Below, in pieces: positions 49,173 to 58,754 of a stretch of DNA of 64,000 bases (its first letter is position 1; each line of letters opens with the position of its first letter). The notes below the pieces were generated by a model. That model made no database searches, was not told where the DNA came from, and was given only the letters and a program-made list of their open reading frames with translations. The DNA comes from a virus. The stretch covers positions 1 to 64,000 of IMG/VR virus record IMGVR_UViG_3300032293_001706; one strand, written 5' to 3'. Position numbers and translations under genes: made by a program.

Positions 49173-50231
49173 TTAATTTTCTTCGTTAATTTTATTTAAT
49201 TGAGTTTCAAATATTTCCAATCTTTTACTGTTAAAATCACTAAATAAGTTGACAGTTTTATTTTCAAAAGATTCAAAATCTGAATATTTTTCAGCGGTAC
49301 TTAACCCTGATTCATATAGTTTTTCAGCAATGTTGTCTTCAAGCCAATTTTGAATAAATTCGGCCAAAATATCGACAATAGCATTAGTGTTATTTGTCCA
49401 TATTCCATTATCTTCGTTCATCCATTCTGGTTTAATATTTGGTATTTTACCAATGACAGGTGTATTTGTCCTCATAGATTCCAATGGGAATGTACCAAAT
49501 CCTGAAATATCATCAACCCATACAGAAACAAATGAATCTTTTAGTAATTCTGAAAATTCAAGTTGACTAACACCCCTCATATCTCTAAAAGTAATCCATC
49601 TAAATTGAGGATATTTTAGATAAAAAGTTTTAATGATTTTCATTGTGTCCCGTTGGTCTCTAGTATGTACGGACACTATCGGTTTTGCAGGTATTGTTTT
49701 TTTCTGAAATGACTCAGGTATTACAGGTGAAACAACGTCAAAAGAAATATTTTTCATTACTTCTGATATGTATTTCACTTGTTCTTCAGAAGTTGTGATA
49801 CATTTTAAGAAACCATATTGTGACCAGCTTGCACCAGGTGGTAGAGTTTCCATCATATAATCATATGATTGACACAATACAATTTTTCCACAAGCATATT
49901 TTCCTAATTGCTCAATAACGTGACCATACAACTCAGGAACTACCAATATATCTTCAGGTGAAATTTCCAAATTCTGACCTTCAATTGCCTTATGTGGAAT
50001 TTCCATGTATTTATCATCCAACCAAGAACCAACTCCTTTATAGTCGTTTTGTTCGTGAATTACTATTACATTTAAACCTCTTTTAAATAACACATATGAC
50101 ATCTCATAGATATACCTAATAGATGCTTTCGCATTACCTTTTGTATCCTGTACAAGAAAATAAATTCTATTTTTGTTTTCTTTAAGGATGTTAATTGAAT
50201 TTTGTAGTTTTTCTTTAAAATCAGTATTCAT
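49173..50231 (-). CDS. Glycosyltransferase, GT-B type
   Basis: 352 residues. Rossmann-like N-terminal half (RIYFLVQDTKGNAKASIRYI, KRGLNVIVIHEQND) and a C-terminal donor-binding half (VSVWVDDISGFGTFPLESMR, NTPVIGKIPNIKPEWM) with the E at the GT4-like EX-type position. Probably uses a UDP-sugar. Target unknown: virion protein, DNA or cell-surface glycan. Confidence 0.72.
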   Translation of the reverse strand: MNTDFKEKLQNSINILKENKNRIYFLVQDTKGNAKASIRYIYEMSYVLFKRGLNVIVIHEQNDYKGVGSWLDDKYMEIPHKAIEGQNLEISPEDILVVPELYGHVIEQLGKYACGKIVLCQSYDYMMETLPPGASWSQYGFLKCITTSEEQVKYISEVMKNISFDVVSPVIPESFQKKTIPAKPIVSVHTRDQRDTMKIIKTFYLKYPQFRWITFRDMRGVSQLEFSELLKDSFVSVWVDDISGFGTFPLESMRTNTPVIGKIPNIKPEWMNEDNGIWTNNTNAIVDILAEFIQNWLEDNIAEKLYESGLSTAEKYSDFESFENKTVNLFSDFNSKRLEIFETQLNKINEEN

Positions 50232-50232
50232 A

Positions 50233-50502
50233 TTAAAATTTTGTAATTATTTTATTTGCAAATAATGTATTGAACGCAAATTTAAAGGGTAAACTCATGT
50301 CTTTAACAGAATGAGCTCCCAAGGTAGTATCAACGACCTCATTTTCACTCATAATAACATCTATCATTGTTTTTACCAATTCAAATTTAACAATACTCAT
50401 GTTTTGTTCTGAATCTCCACTAACTGTTCCAGGTAGAGAGATTATTTCTTGAACCTTATCAATATCGATAAAGTAATTTTCGTCAAATATTTCAATCATC
50501 AT
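50233..50502 (-). CDS. Small protein, function unknown
   Basis: 89 residues from ATG 50502 (a start at 50547 would overlap the upstream gene by 35 nt). Sequence IEIFDENYFIDIDKVQEIIS, SIVKFELVKTMIDVIMSENE. It looks like a regulatory or assembly protein without known motif. Confidence 0.6.
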   Translation of the reverse strand: MMIEIFDENYFIDIDKVQEIISLPGTVSGDSEQNMSIVKFELVKTMIDVIMSENEVVDTTLGAHSVKDMSLPFKFAFNTLFANKIITKF

Positions 50503-50512
50503 ATTATTATAA

Positions 50513-51109
50513 TCATAACGATTTATATACCGAAGTAAAATCTTCAATACTTTTTATTGTGAAATCAGCATCAATATTTTCATTATAACAAGTTTCAACC
50601 TTTATTGAAGTTTTCTTTTCTGGTTTAGATAATAATAAATCAGGATTTGCGGTAACAATAACATCAAATTTACTCCACATCTTTTTAAATGTTGTTTTAT
50701 TGTAAAACAATATTTCATCTGTTTCCAAACCATATTTTGAAAGGAAAAATAAAGTTGCGGGTTTTTGTTTTGCAACTCCTTTAGAGATAACACTAATCGT
50801 ATCTTTCTTTTTTAGAACATTTTTTTGTATTTCACTAAACACATTAAATGTATTTGCAGATACCGCCGGTGCATGTCCGTTTATACTCATTGGAAAATCT
50901 ATGTACATAAAATTTACATAGTCGCCTTCAGTTGGAAACTTAAAAAAGTCAACAAAATAATGTGATGTAATAGGTTCAATAATTTCATAATTAAACTTTT
51001 CTTCACCTTCTTCATAGACATAATCTTCAATAAAGAATTTTTCATAAACCGCCTTAGTTTTATCCAAGGTGGCTCTTAAAACTTCATCAACATCAAAAGC
51101 GAACTTCAT
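50513..51109 (-). CDS. HAD-like phosphatase/nucleotidase
   Basis: 198 residues beginning MKFAFDVDEVLRATL, the HAD motif I DxDxxLR, followed by a small cap and KKDTISVISKGVAKQKPATL (motif II/III region). The final acidic motif is VETCYNENIDADF. Similar small HAD proteins act on nucleotides or sugar phosphates. Overlaps the PhoH gene by 17 nt. Confidence 0.7.
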   Translation of the reverse strand: MKFAFDVDEVLRATLDKTKAVYEKFFIEDYVYEEGEEKFNYEIIEPITSHYFVDFFKFPTEGDYVNFMYIDFPMSINGHAPAVSANTFNVFSEIQKNVLKKKDTISVISKGVAKQKPATLFFLSKYGLETDEILFYNKTTFKKMWSKFDVIVTANPDLLLSKPEKKTSIKVETCYNENIDADFTIKSIEDFTSVYKSL

Positions 51110-51839
51110 CTTCGTATTTCTTTAATATTTTAGTAATTAATGGATTTCTAACAATATCCTGTTCACCAAATTCAAATACACCGATGTCTTCCATATCTCT
51201 GAATTTGGATATTGCATCCCATAATCCTGAGTGTGTTTTGTCTTTGTATCTATCAGTTTGTTCTAAATCCCCTGATATGAAAAATTTACTATTAAAACCA
51301 ATTCTTGTCAATAGAAGTTTCATTTGTTTAGGGGTACTATTTTGAGCTTCTTCAAATATTAAAATGGTGTTATCAATATTCCATCCTCTAATGTATGCTA
51401 ACGCTTGAACTTCAATTAAATCGTTTTCAATTAATTTCTCACGATTTTCTTTTCCGATTAGTTTATTCAGAAGATAATAAGATGGACTGATATATGGGTC
51501 CAATTTTTCTTCTAACGCTCCCGGTAAAGAACCCAATTTTTCTTCAGCTTCAACTGCCGGTCTTACAATCATAATTTTTTCATATGAATTAGATGGGTCT
51601 TGTAATAAATCAACAGCGGCTTTCATTGCGATATATGACTTACCAACACCCGCAGGACCTGAACAAATGGTTATCTGATTTGATTTTAATATATCGTAAT
51701 ATACTCTTTGGTTTTCGGTAAGGAATTTTTCCTTAGTTTGTTTTTTAATAAACTGTGAAATAATTTCTTTTTTTGATTTATATGTAAGTTGGCCGTCAAT
51801 AGGTAATACAGTCTTTTTTCTCGTTTGCTTTTTTTCCAT
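51093..51839 (-). CDS. phoH: PhoH-like ATPase
   Basis: 248 residues from ATG 51839. Walker A CSGPAGVGKSYIAMKAAVDL (GPAGVGKS at 61-68), Walker B TILIFEEAQNSTPKQMKLLL, sensor-like FISGDLEQTDR and an arginine finger-type C-terminus. PhoH-like proteins are frequent in large phages, and bacterial members are linked to RNA metabolism. The start was chosen at MEKKQTRKK because the upstream 16 residues are low-complexity aromatic and an A/T leader precedes this ATG. Confidence 0.9.
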   Translation of the reverse strand: MEKKQTRKKTVLPIDGQLTYKSKKEIISQFIKKQTKEKFLTENQRVYYDILKSNQITICSGPAGVGKSYIAMKAAVDLLQDPSNSYEKIMIVRPAVEAEEKLGSLPGALEEKLDPYISPSYYLLNKLIGKENREKLIENDLIEVQALAYIRGWNIDNTILIFEEAQNSTPKQMKLLLTRIGFNSKFFISGDLEQTDRYKDKTHSGLWDAISKFRDMEDIGVFEFGEQDIVRNPLITKILKKYEDEVRF

Positions 51840-51894
51840 ATATTTTTTATAAAAATAATAATTTTTAACTTTAAGTAAAATAATCACTTATTTT

Positions 51895-53451
51895 TTAGTT
51901 TTTAAAAAAATCATACCAATAATTATATGTCTTTAAATCATTAGGTGTCCCCCAACATATGTAATTTTCGACTTCAAAAACTTTAACTTTTAATCCTGTC
52001 TCAACACATCTATTTATAACATCGTCAACATAAAATTCATTATTAGTCTTTTTATTATCGGACTTATTTAGTAATAATCCATCTAAAAAATATTTACTTT
52101 TTCTAAAAAACATGGTTCCAACAATTGCATGTGTTTTTAATGGATTATCGTATATAAATTTTTTACACGATACTGATTTTATAAAATTATCAGAATCAAC
52201 TTCTAACCAAGCATAATCATTTGGGTTTTGTTTACTTGATTGATTATTTCTGAATGACCAAACAATAACATCTATATTTATATCGTCTAATAATGTTTGT
52301 AATTTTTTAGAATCGTAATAAATTCCATTGTCACTTGCGGATATTAAAATAGGTAAATCCGGATTTAAATTATTTTCATTAATACCTATTTCACAAGTAA
52401 TTGCTTGACCTTCGGTTACCCCTGATATTGTTGTTATTTTAACATTATCAAAATAGTTTGGTATTATTTTATCAATTTTATACTTATCAAAATGTTCTTT
52501 TTGACATATAAAAATTTTATTATTTGTTTTTGGTAAACATTTTACAGCTTCAACCACCATAAAAGAATCATTTACTGATAATAGTGGTTTAGGCGTTTCA
52601 TAACCATTTATAAAAAATCTACTACCTAAACCCGCCATCGGTAAAATTAGTGTGGTATTTATTGGACAAATTGATGGTTCAAAAATCTGTTTTACTTTTT
52701 TAAAATAGTTTGACCATCCCTTGTAAATTTCTAAATCATATGGTGTTCCCCATTGTAGCATCTTTTCAATTTCAAAAACGCCAACATTAAGACCGTCTCG
52801 TATCATTAAATTATAAACTAAACTAACATAATATTCACCATTTATATTTATGTTAGAATCAATTAATTCTTGGAAATACTTTTTTACGAGTTTACCTGAC
52901 TTAAAATAATATGTACCATTTGATGCGAATTCATTCATTCTATTATTAGTAAATGGTTGCTTTTCTCTAATTTCTGTAACTAAATTATTTTCCACATTAC
53001 AAAATGCATAATTATCAGAACCTAACATATGAGGGTGAAATCCAATATAACAAGGTATTAAACCATCATAAATTTTTGTTTCACTTATAAATTTTTTAAA
53101 ATCCCAAACAGTTCCATAATCACAATAACTTAGAATTATTTCTTTATTTTCATCAATTTCATCAAATATTTTAGACACACTAAAAACGGGACCTTTTTTT
53201 AAATTATCAGGTATTTCTATAATTTTTGAAGTCGGACATATTCTCTTTAAAATTTGAGACATGTCTGTTGTCTCTAAATGAGTTTTATTACAAATAAAAA
53301 TTACATCTGTAATTCCTGGGAATAAGTTTAAAACATGTTCAATAATTGGTTTACCATCGACCTCAATCAGAGGTTTCGGTTCACTATATCCACCATCTAA
53401 GAATCTTTTACCAATACCTGACATAGGTATTATTAATTGTATGTTTTTCAT
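51895..53451 (-). CDS. Tandem sugar-phosphate nucleotidyltransferase-like protein
   Basis: 518 residues made of two homologous halves. Half 1 starts LIIPMSGIGKRFLDGGYSEP-KPLIEVDGKP; half 2 (about residue 260) starts LILPMAGLGSRFFINGYETP-KPLLSVND. Each has the G-x-G-x-R and P-K-P signature of NTP_transferase (GlmU/RmlA-like) enzymes and ends YICWGTPNDL or MLQWGTPYDL. It would make a nucleotide-activated sugar or alditol. The duplication in one chain is uncommon and suggests either two substrates or a built-in dimer. Confidence 0.8.
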   Translation of the reverse strand: MKNIQLIIPMSGIGKRFLDGGYSEPKPLIEVDGKPIIEHVLNLFPGITDVIFICNKTHLETTDMSQILKRICPTSKIIEIPDNLKKGPVFSVSKIFDEIDENKEIILSYCDYGTVWDFKKFISETKIYDGLIPCYIGFHPHMLGSDNYAFCNVENNLVTEIREKQPFTNNRMNEFASNGTYYFKSGKLVKKYFQELIDSNININGEYYVSLVYNLMIRDGLNVGVFEIEKMLQWGTPYDLEIYKGWSNYFKKVKQIFEPSICPINTTLILPMAGLGSRFFINGYETPKPLLSVNDSFMVVEAVKCLPKTNNKIFICQKEHFDKYKIDKIIPNYFDNVKITTISGVTEGQAITCEIGINENNLNPDLPILISASDNGIYYDSKKLQTLLDDINIDVIVWSFRNNQSSKQNPNDYAWLEVDSDNFIKSVSCKKFIYDNPLKTHAIVGTMFFRKSKYFLDGLLLNKSDNKKTNNEFYVDDVINRCVETGLKVKVFEVENYICWGTPNDLKTYNYWYDFFKN

Positions 53452-53912
53452 TAATCTTTATTTTTTTCTATTTCAAATATAAAATCTGTACAGACACCAT
53501 AAACATTATTTAATAAATCGGTGTTTATATCGGATAAATTAATCATTGGTATGATATCGTTTTTTGTTAGATTTGATTTTAAGTTATGAACCCATAAATG
53601 ATGAGTACTTGTCAATGTAAAATCGTCACCATTATGACAAAAAAATTTGAAATTACTGTTTATTTTATTCAGATTATTAGCAGATTCTTTGTTTTTACAA
53701 TGAAACCAAATATATTCCGCTCGTTTTAACATCCAACTAAGTTCAATTTTATATTGTGGAAAATCATGACCTAGCCAAAATTCACCATTAATAAATCTAA
53801 TATCGGCTTCAACTTCATACCCTAATTGAATTGCACAATCAATGTAACTAGGTCTATTTTCTTTTTCAGGTATTGGTCCGTTTACATTACCTCTATGGGA
53901 TATTATTTTCAT
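53451..53912 (-). CDS. GDPD-like (glycerophosphodiester phosphodiesterase fold) short protein
   Basis: 153 residues. Start MKIISHRGNVNGPIPEKENR and GYEVEADIRFINGEFWLGHD contain the HR...E-x-D...H-D active-site pattern of GDPD enzymes, but the chain is shorter than usual (about 240). The C-terminal barrel part appears reduced. Such short GDPD-like proteins occur in capsule and glycan clusters. It overlaps the HAD gene before it by 4 nt. Confidence 0.72.
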   Translation of the reverse strand: MKIISHRGNVNGPIPEKENRPSYIDCAIQLGYEVEADIRFINGEFWLGHDFPQYKIELSWMLKRAEYIWFHCKNKESANNLNKINSNFKFFCHNGDDFTLTSTHHLWVHNLKSNLTKNDIIPMINLSDINTDLLNNVYGVCTDFIFEIEKNKD

Positions 53913-54208
53913 ATTTCCTCGATTCTAATTGTTTTATCATCAATAAATAAGTCATAATAGGGTTTATCAACCCTCAATTCATGAAATTTAACACCCCATT
54001 CATTTAATTGTTTATAGGTTAAATCATACCAATCAATTTGTTTTCTACTACCTCTTGCGGTCCAATAAACTATTGTATGTCCTTCATCATATAATTGATT
54101 TATTTTTTCTATATTCTTATATATCGGTGAGGCGTTTTCATATTTTCGGTCTTTAGATGTTTCACAAATAGTTTCATCTATATCAACGTAGATTACCTTT
54201 AAATTCAT
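53909..54208 (-). CDS. Small HAD phosphatase
   Basis: 99 residues: VIYVDIDETICETSKDRKYE (motif I DxDxT) and HTIVYWTARGSRKQIDWYDL (motif II, W-T-A-R), KPYYDLFIDDKTI (motif IV DD). Matches the small capsule-biosynthesis phosphatase type. It probably removes a phosphate from a sugar or polyol phosphate in the cluster's pathway. Confidence 0.82.
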   Translation of the reverse strand: MNLKVIYVDIDETICETSKDRKYENASPIYKNIEKINQLYDEGHTIVYWTARGSRKQIDWYDLTYKQLNEWGVKFHELRVDKPYYDLFIDDKTIRIEEI

Positions 54209-54924
54209 ATTATTTTTATGTTTTCATTTATATCACCAAATAAGTTATTGAACTCTACATAATACCTATCAATTTCTTCTCGATGATTTTTTTGATTAAT
54301 ACCCATATAATTTAAATAATCTGTTTCATAATTAATACCACCATCTATTGTACAATTTTTGAGATGTCCTATATTATTATTTGTAAATCTTGATATTGTG
54401 TGTATTTTAAATTTTAAATTTGGATATTTTTCTTTTATAATATCTTGTAACTCATATGGTATTGAATTATAACGTACTAGAATAAAGTCAATAAAATTAT
54501 CACCATTTAGATAATTTCTGAAACTATTAATTCTTGTATTATATCTTTGTATGAAATTATTAAAATTATTTTCAACAAAATGAAAAGGATTGGACCACCG
54601 TTCATTTAAATATAAATTACCGTGATATGGGGATTCATGGTTAAATACAAAATTATAATACGTATTATAAATCCATACTTCATCATCTTTTTGATTGGGA
54701 ATATGTATCCCCATTTTAGGAGCTGAACGTAATTCCAAATAATTAGGATTACAAAAATATTCAAAATCATCTTTAATACATTCACAAAGACCAATGTAAT
54801 TCGATATCATCATGTCAAATGGACAAGTATTATACCCATCAGATTTATTTTTTCTTAAACCCAATAATAATCCTTCCTGAGCCGCAGAACAATTCCAACC
54901 TAAACTTATTCCAACTTTATTCAT
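54205..54924 (-). CDS. DUF1796-like putative cysteine peptidase
   Basis: 239 residues. ISLGWNCSAAQEGLLLG and TCPFDMMISNYIGLCECIKD match the pattern SLG-x-C-x-A ... PFD-W/M-x-x-S of DUF1796 papain-like proteins, commonly found in polysaccharide clusters. The probable active-site Cys is in WNCS. Substrate unknown. Overlaps its neighbours by 4 nt on both sides. Confidence 0.72.
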   Translation of the reverse strand: MNKVGISLGWNCSAAQEGLLLGLRKNKSDGYNTCPFDMMISNYIGLCECIKDDFEYFCNPNYLELRSAPKMGIHIPNQKDDEVWIYNTYYNFVFNHESPYHGNLYLNERWSNPFHFVENNFNNFIQRYNTRINSFRNYLNGDNFIDFILVRYNSIPYELQDIIKEKYPNLKFKIHTISRFTNNNIGHLKNCTIDGGINYETDYLNYMGINQKNHREEIDRYYVEFNNLFGDINENIKII

Positions 54925-55592
54925 ATTAATGATTTCCTATATTTTTCTTTTTCATCGTTTAATAGACTTTTTATGTCTTTATCAGTGAGAAAATTTATTC
55001 CTGATGTGCTTAAATATATTTCTGCTGATTTTTCACAAATGTCTGATACTATTGAGCATTCTTCAATTGTTGAACCACAGGCAATAATACCATGATTTTG
55101 TAATAAAATTAATTTTGGAAAAGTATTATTTTCATTAATGAATTGATTTACTTGTTTTTGAATTAATTGAGTTAATTCGTCACCGGGTTTTGCATAAGGT
55201 ACAACACATGACTTTTCTCCATTAAAAATTACTTGGTCTGGAAATATACGTTTATTTGCAAATTCCAAAAAATTACTACTTGAAAGGATTGAAAGTGTTT
55301 TAGTTGGATGAGTATGTGAAATAAAATTTATGTTTCTGTGTTTTAATAAAAAAATATGAAAACCTAACTCCATACTACCTCTTTTTTCTAAATTATCTAT
55401 TTGATTTCCGTTGAAGTCGAATTTTACTAAATCATTTGAAGTTAAATTATAGAGACATTTGCCACTCGCTTTAATATAAAAGGTTTCTCCGTCTTTCCCT
55501 GAAATATTACCCTCCATACCAACACAATATTTACTTACCCGTTTAGATAGTTTAAGTAGTTTTATAATTATATTATCTTTAACTGTTTTCAT
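54921..55592 (-). CDS. Class II aldolase/adducin-like protein
   Basis: 223 residues from ATG 55592; the longer frame from 55667 would add 25 very hydrophobic residues and overlap the upstream gene by 47 nt. EGNISGKDGETFYIKASGKC, FISHTHPTKTLSIL (zinc His pair) and LILLQNHGIIACGSTIEEC (third His) are the class II aldolase signatures. It may cleave or form a sugar phosphate such as fuculose- or rhamnulose-phosphate. Confidence 0.82.
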   Translation of the reverse strand: MKTVKDNIIIKLLKLSKRVSKYCVGMEGNISGKDGETFYIKASGKCLYNLTSNDLVKFDFNGNQIDNLEKRGSMELGFHIFLLKHRNINFISHTHPTKTLSILSSSNFLEFANKRIFPDQVIFNGEKSCVVPYAKPGDELTQLIQKQVNQFINENNTFPKLILLQNHGIIACGSTIEECSIVSDICEKSAEIYLSTSGINFLTDKDIKSLLNDEKEKYRKSLI

Positions 55593-55620
55593 TTTTATAT
55601 GAAAAAATAAGAAAAAAAAA

Positions 55621-57075
55621 TTAATCAGTAAAGTTGATATGAAAAATAAAATAAAGTATATAATCATAAAAACTTTTTGTTTTATTATCCTTTAAAAAGT
55701 CGTTATTTTCAAAATTAAGGTCTGTGTATTCATCAAAAATAATACTTGTAAATTTATAATCTTTATTTATAGTATAATTTATGTTTGATGTGTTAAAAAC
55801 ATCCATAACCGTTTTTAAGTTTTTACAATCTGACCTAATTAATAACTCTAAACTTAATGATTCTTGATTATATAAATCAGTAAAATCTATTGTATTTTTA
55901 CTAAAAAATCGTACTATGATGTCAGCATTTTCTTTTTGAGGCTTAATATAATCATTAAAATCTTTTTGTCTTTTTTTAATGTTTTCCAATACTTTATTAG
56001 GACTATACCCTCTTTCTAAAACATCGCGCTTAATCTTCCACTTTTTTTTCAAATTTTCATCAGTATCCATAAAAATTTTCAAGTCGTAAAGATTGGTATT
56101 ACCATACAAACTATGTAACCCACATACAATTAGATTATCTGACGGGTTAATTAATTTCTTTTCGGTAAACTTACCACTGTGGTGGTCATAATCTACTTGA
56201 TATATATCATTACCTAATTTTAAATTGAAAATATCTTCTTCCATTTTAGTAATATAATTTGATTTTGGATTTAAATGAGTGGTTTGTTCCCAATTTTTAT
56301 TATTCCTTTCCCATTTATGGTATCTATCACACTCCAAAGTAAAAGAATTATTATAACAATTTTTTAATAACCTACTTAATGTTGATTTTCCAGACCCCGA
56401 ATCACCACAAATTGCAAAAATATTACACTTAGATAGTAGAAAATTATATTCTATATCCAATTTTTTAAATGATATGTTTGTTTTTTTTAAATACTCAAAT
56501 AATGATGTTTCAGATACGGGTAAAAAGAAATTACCATAAAATTTATAAATATCAAAATATTTATCCATAATTTTTGACTTACCAAAGGCAAATGCGTCAC
56601 AAAGATAACCATCATTGGAATTTGTAAGTCTGAATTTATCCATTTTAGCATCTGACGGTATATAAATTATATTGTCTTCGACTACAATATCAAAAATATT
56701 TTTAGTTAATATGTTTAAATCTAATCTATATCTTATTACTAAATCATATTCAGATGATTCAGATTCTCTTATAGTTTTTATTTCATTAAGTTTGTATAAC
56801 TTAGCCCAAAGATTAATAACGTTATTAATTTTATTATCACTAACATATGTTTGATTGTTTTCAACAATTGTTGTTATTGGATTAAGAATGTCTACTATTT
56901 TTTTTATATCAGAATCTTCTATTTGATTTAAATATTTATCATCGGTATTTTCACTTTTTGTGATATGTAAATAAACATCAACAGTTTTAAATTTTTTTAC
57001 AATTTCATTTACTATGAATTCAATACTTTTTTCGTAGTTCCTTAAATATCCAGCAATTAATAATGCAACTCTCAT
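55621..57075 (-). CDS. Glycosyltransferase-like domain fused to uridine-kinase-like P-loop domain
   Basis: 484 residues. The N-terminal 210 residues (MRVALLIAGYLRNYEKSIEF, YDLVIRYRLDLNILTKNIFD, YLCDAFAFGKSKIMDKYFDI) look like the nucleotide-sugar-dependent family common in capsule clusters. From residue about 221 a P-loop kinase starts: NIFAICGDSGSGKSTLSRLL, then ECDRYHKWER and YQVDYDHHSGKFTEKKL, and VCGLHSLYG, the order of uridine kinase/phosphoribulokinase enzymes. The fusion of these two activities is unusual and suggests coupled sugar phosphorylation and transfer. Confidence 0.75.
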   Translation of the reverse strand: MRVALLIAGYLRNYEKSIEFIVNEIVKKFKTVDVYLHITKSENTDDKYLNQIEDSDIKKIVDILNPITTIVENNQTYVSDNKINNVINLWAKLYKLNEIKTIRESESSEYDLVIRYRLDLNILTKNIFDIVVEDNIIYIPSDAKMDKFRLTNSNDGYLCDAFAFGKSKIMDKYFDIYKFYGNFFLPVSETSLFEYLKKTNISFKKLDIEYNFLLSKCNIFAICGDSGSGKSTLSRLLKNCYNNSFTLECDRYHKWERNNKNWEQTTHLNPKSNYITKMEEDIFNLKLGNDIYQVDYDHHSGKFTEKKLINPSDNLIVCGLHSLYGNTNLYDLKIFMDTDENLKKKWKIKRDVLERGYSPNKVLENIKKRQKDFNDYIKPQKENADIIVRFFSKNTIDFTDLYNQESLSLELLIRSDCKNLKTVMDVFNTSNINYTINKDYKFTSIIFDEYTDLNFENNDFLKDNKTKSFYDYILYFIFHINFTD

Positions 57076-57078
57076 AAA

Positions 57079-57966
57079 TTAAATTCCTTCGAATACATTT
57101 TGATTTTTACTTATCATATCATTTAATATATTTATAAGTTTTGAATTATTAAATATTTTATTGTAAAAATAATCATAATTGTTAATAACATCAAGAGTTT
57201 TAGTCGGTATTTCGTTGTAATCTGCCCAAATTATGAACTCGTTATATGGTATCTTTTCTTTTAACGGAACATCTTCGCTAACAATAATAACTCCATTACT
57301 TAATGCTGGTAAAACCCGCAGTTCTTCAAAAGTATGATGATGGTCTGTCTGATGTATATTAACCATAATTTTTGTTTTACTATATAAATCTAATAAACAC
57401 TCATTTGAAAAACAATTAGTAATTGTTGTGTTATTAACACCTAACTCATTTATTTGTGATAAAATATTCTTACGCCTAATGTTAGAACTCGTATCAAATA
57501 ATGTTATTACTTTAGATTTTTCACCATTAAATTTAGGGTCATATATTGTTGGTGATATATAAAGTACTTTTGATAGAAAGTTTTGAAACTTACCACATGA
57601 TTTTATATTTTCAATATTAGGTAAACTATATTCTATGATATAATCTAATGAATTAAGATAGTTAAATTTATCAATTCGTACTAAATAATAACTATCTTTA
57701 TTTTTTATGTTGCCGTAAATTTTATCGTTTACGGACCGACCACCTTCTTTTACGAGAGTATGTTCACATTGTATGTCAATTTTTAATGTTTTGTTATTAT
57801 TTTTAAAATCAAAAAAGTAATCACCAAAAATAATATTAAAACTTTCATCACATTCTGATAACCAATTTTTTAATAATTTAACAATATAGTTATAATATTC
57901 CCTAGTATGAATAACTTGGTTATCGGTGTAGAGTAAAAAACTTTTATTAATTTTCTCAATTATCAT
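57079..57966 (-). CDS. Glycosyltransferase, GT-B-like
   Basis: 295 residues. The C-terminal half has a donor site typical of GT4-like enzymes (VNIHQTDHHHTFEELRVLPA followed by LSNGVIIVSEDVPL). The N-terminal half is less conserved (SCGKFQNFLSKVLYISPTIY). Overlaps the next gene by 4 nt. Specificity unknown. Confidence 0.68.
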   Translation of the reverse strand: MIIEKINKSFLLYTDNQVIHTREYYNYIVKLLKNWLSECDESFNIIFGDYFFDFKNNNKTLKIDIQCEHTLVKEGGRSVNDKIYGNIKNKDSYYLVRIDKFNYLNSLDYIIEYSLPNIENIKSCGKFQNFLSKVLYISPTIYDPKFNGEKSKVITLFDTSSNIRRKNILSQINELGVNNTTITNCFSNECLLDLYSKTKIMVNIHQTDHHHTFEELRVLPALSNGVIIVSEDVPLKEKIPYNEFIIWADYNEIPTKTLDVINNYDYFYNKIFNNSKLINILNDMISKNQNVFEGI

Positions 57967-58754
57967 CTATCTACAGTTCGTTCCGTTTTTTGCTGTGCTC
58001 TTTTAACAAAGAAAGTTTTAATATTATCATCAAAAGGATTTACTGAATGACAATCATATTTTGGGTCTGGATTAGGGTTATTATTCCACATATAACCTAA
58101 GTATCTTATATCGCCATCAATATCATAATTCTTATGGTCATTCAATTCCCATATAATTCTAGCTAAATATCTTTCCGCTGCGCAACTTTGAGTTCTATTT
58201 GTTATCACAATCTGTTTAAAATAATCATAAGTCCTTTCAACGTTTAATGATGATATTATAAAACTACAACACCAACAAAAAGTACATTTATCTAAATTAT
58301 CTAATAGCCCCAATTTTAATAAAATTTCATTGGATATGTCTTGTAACATGCCGTCTTGAAAGTATGAATTAATTGTACAAGCTTTAATGTTTTCATTATA
58401 GAGAGTGTTAAAATCCAATTTATTTTTTAAAATAAATGTATCTTGTGTTAATACAATGTAAGAATATTCATTTATTAATGAATTATCTATTAAAAATTTC
58501 AAACCGATTTGATAAGCCCCAATTTCAAATTTACATTCTATATCATTTTCTAATAACACGACATTTTTATATTTTCTTAAATTTGCAAATATATCCTCTT
58601 TATACGTTGAATTATTATCTACGAAAATAATAAGTGCGTCTTCGTAGAATTTTTGTATAGTCTGCACATAATATTCACTATATGAATCATATCCTCTATA
58701 GTATTTATGAGCGATTATAAAAACTGGTTTGTTGATATTTTTAATTATTTCCAT
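57963..58754 (-). CDS. Glycosyltransferase-like protein
   Basis: 263 residues. PVFIIAHKYYRGYDSYSEYY, ALIIFVDNNSTYKEDIFANL, EYSYIVLTQDTFILKNKLDF (acidic QD motif) and CSFIISSLNVERTYDYFKQI suggest a GT-A fold acting on a surface glycan. The cysteine-rich TFCWCC is unusual for a cytoplasmic transferase. Confidence 0.62.
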   Translation of the reverse strand: MEIIKNINKPVFIIAHKYYRGYDSYSEYYVQTIQKFYEDALIIFVDNNSTYKEDIFANLRKYKNVVLLENDIECKFEIGAYQIGLKFLIDNSLINEYSYIVLTQDTFILKNKLDFNTLYNENIKACTINSYFQDGMLQDISNEILLKLGLLDNLDKCTFCWCCSFIISSLNVERTYDYFKQIVITNRTQSCAAERYLARIIWELNDHKNYDIDGDIRYLGYMWNNNPNPDPKYDCHSVNPFDDNIKTFFVKRAQQKTERTVDR

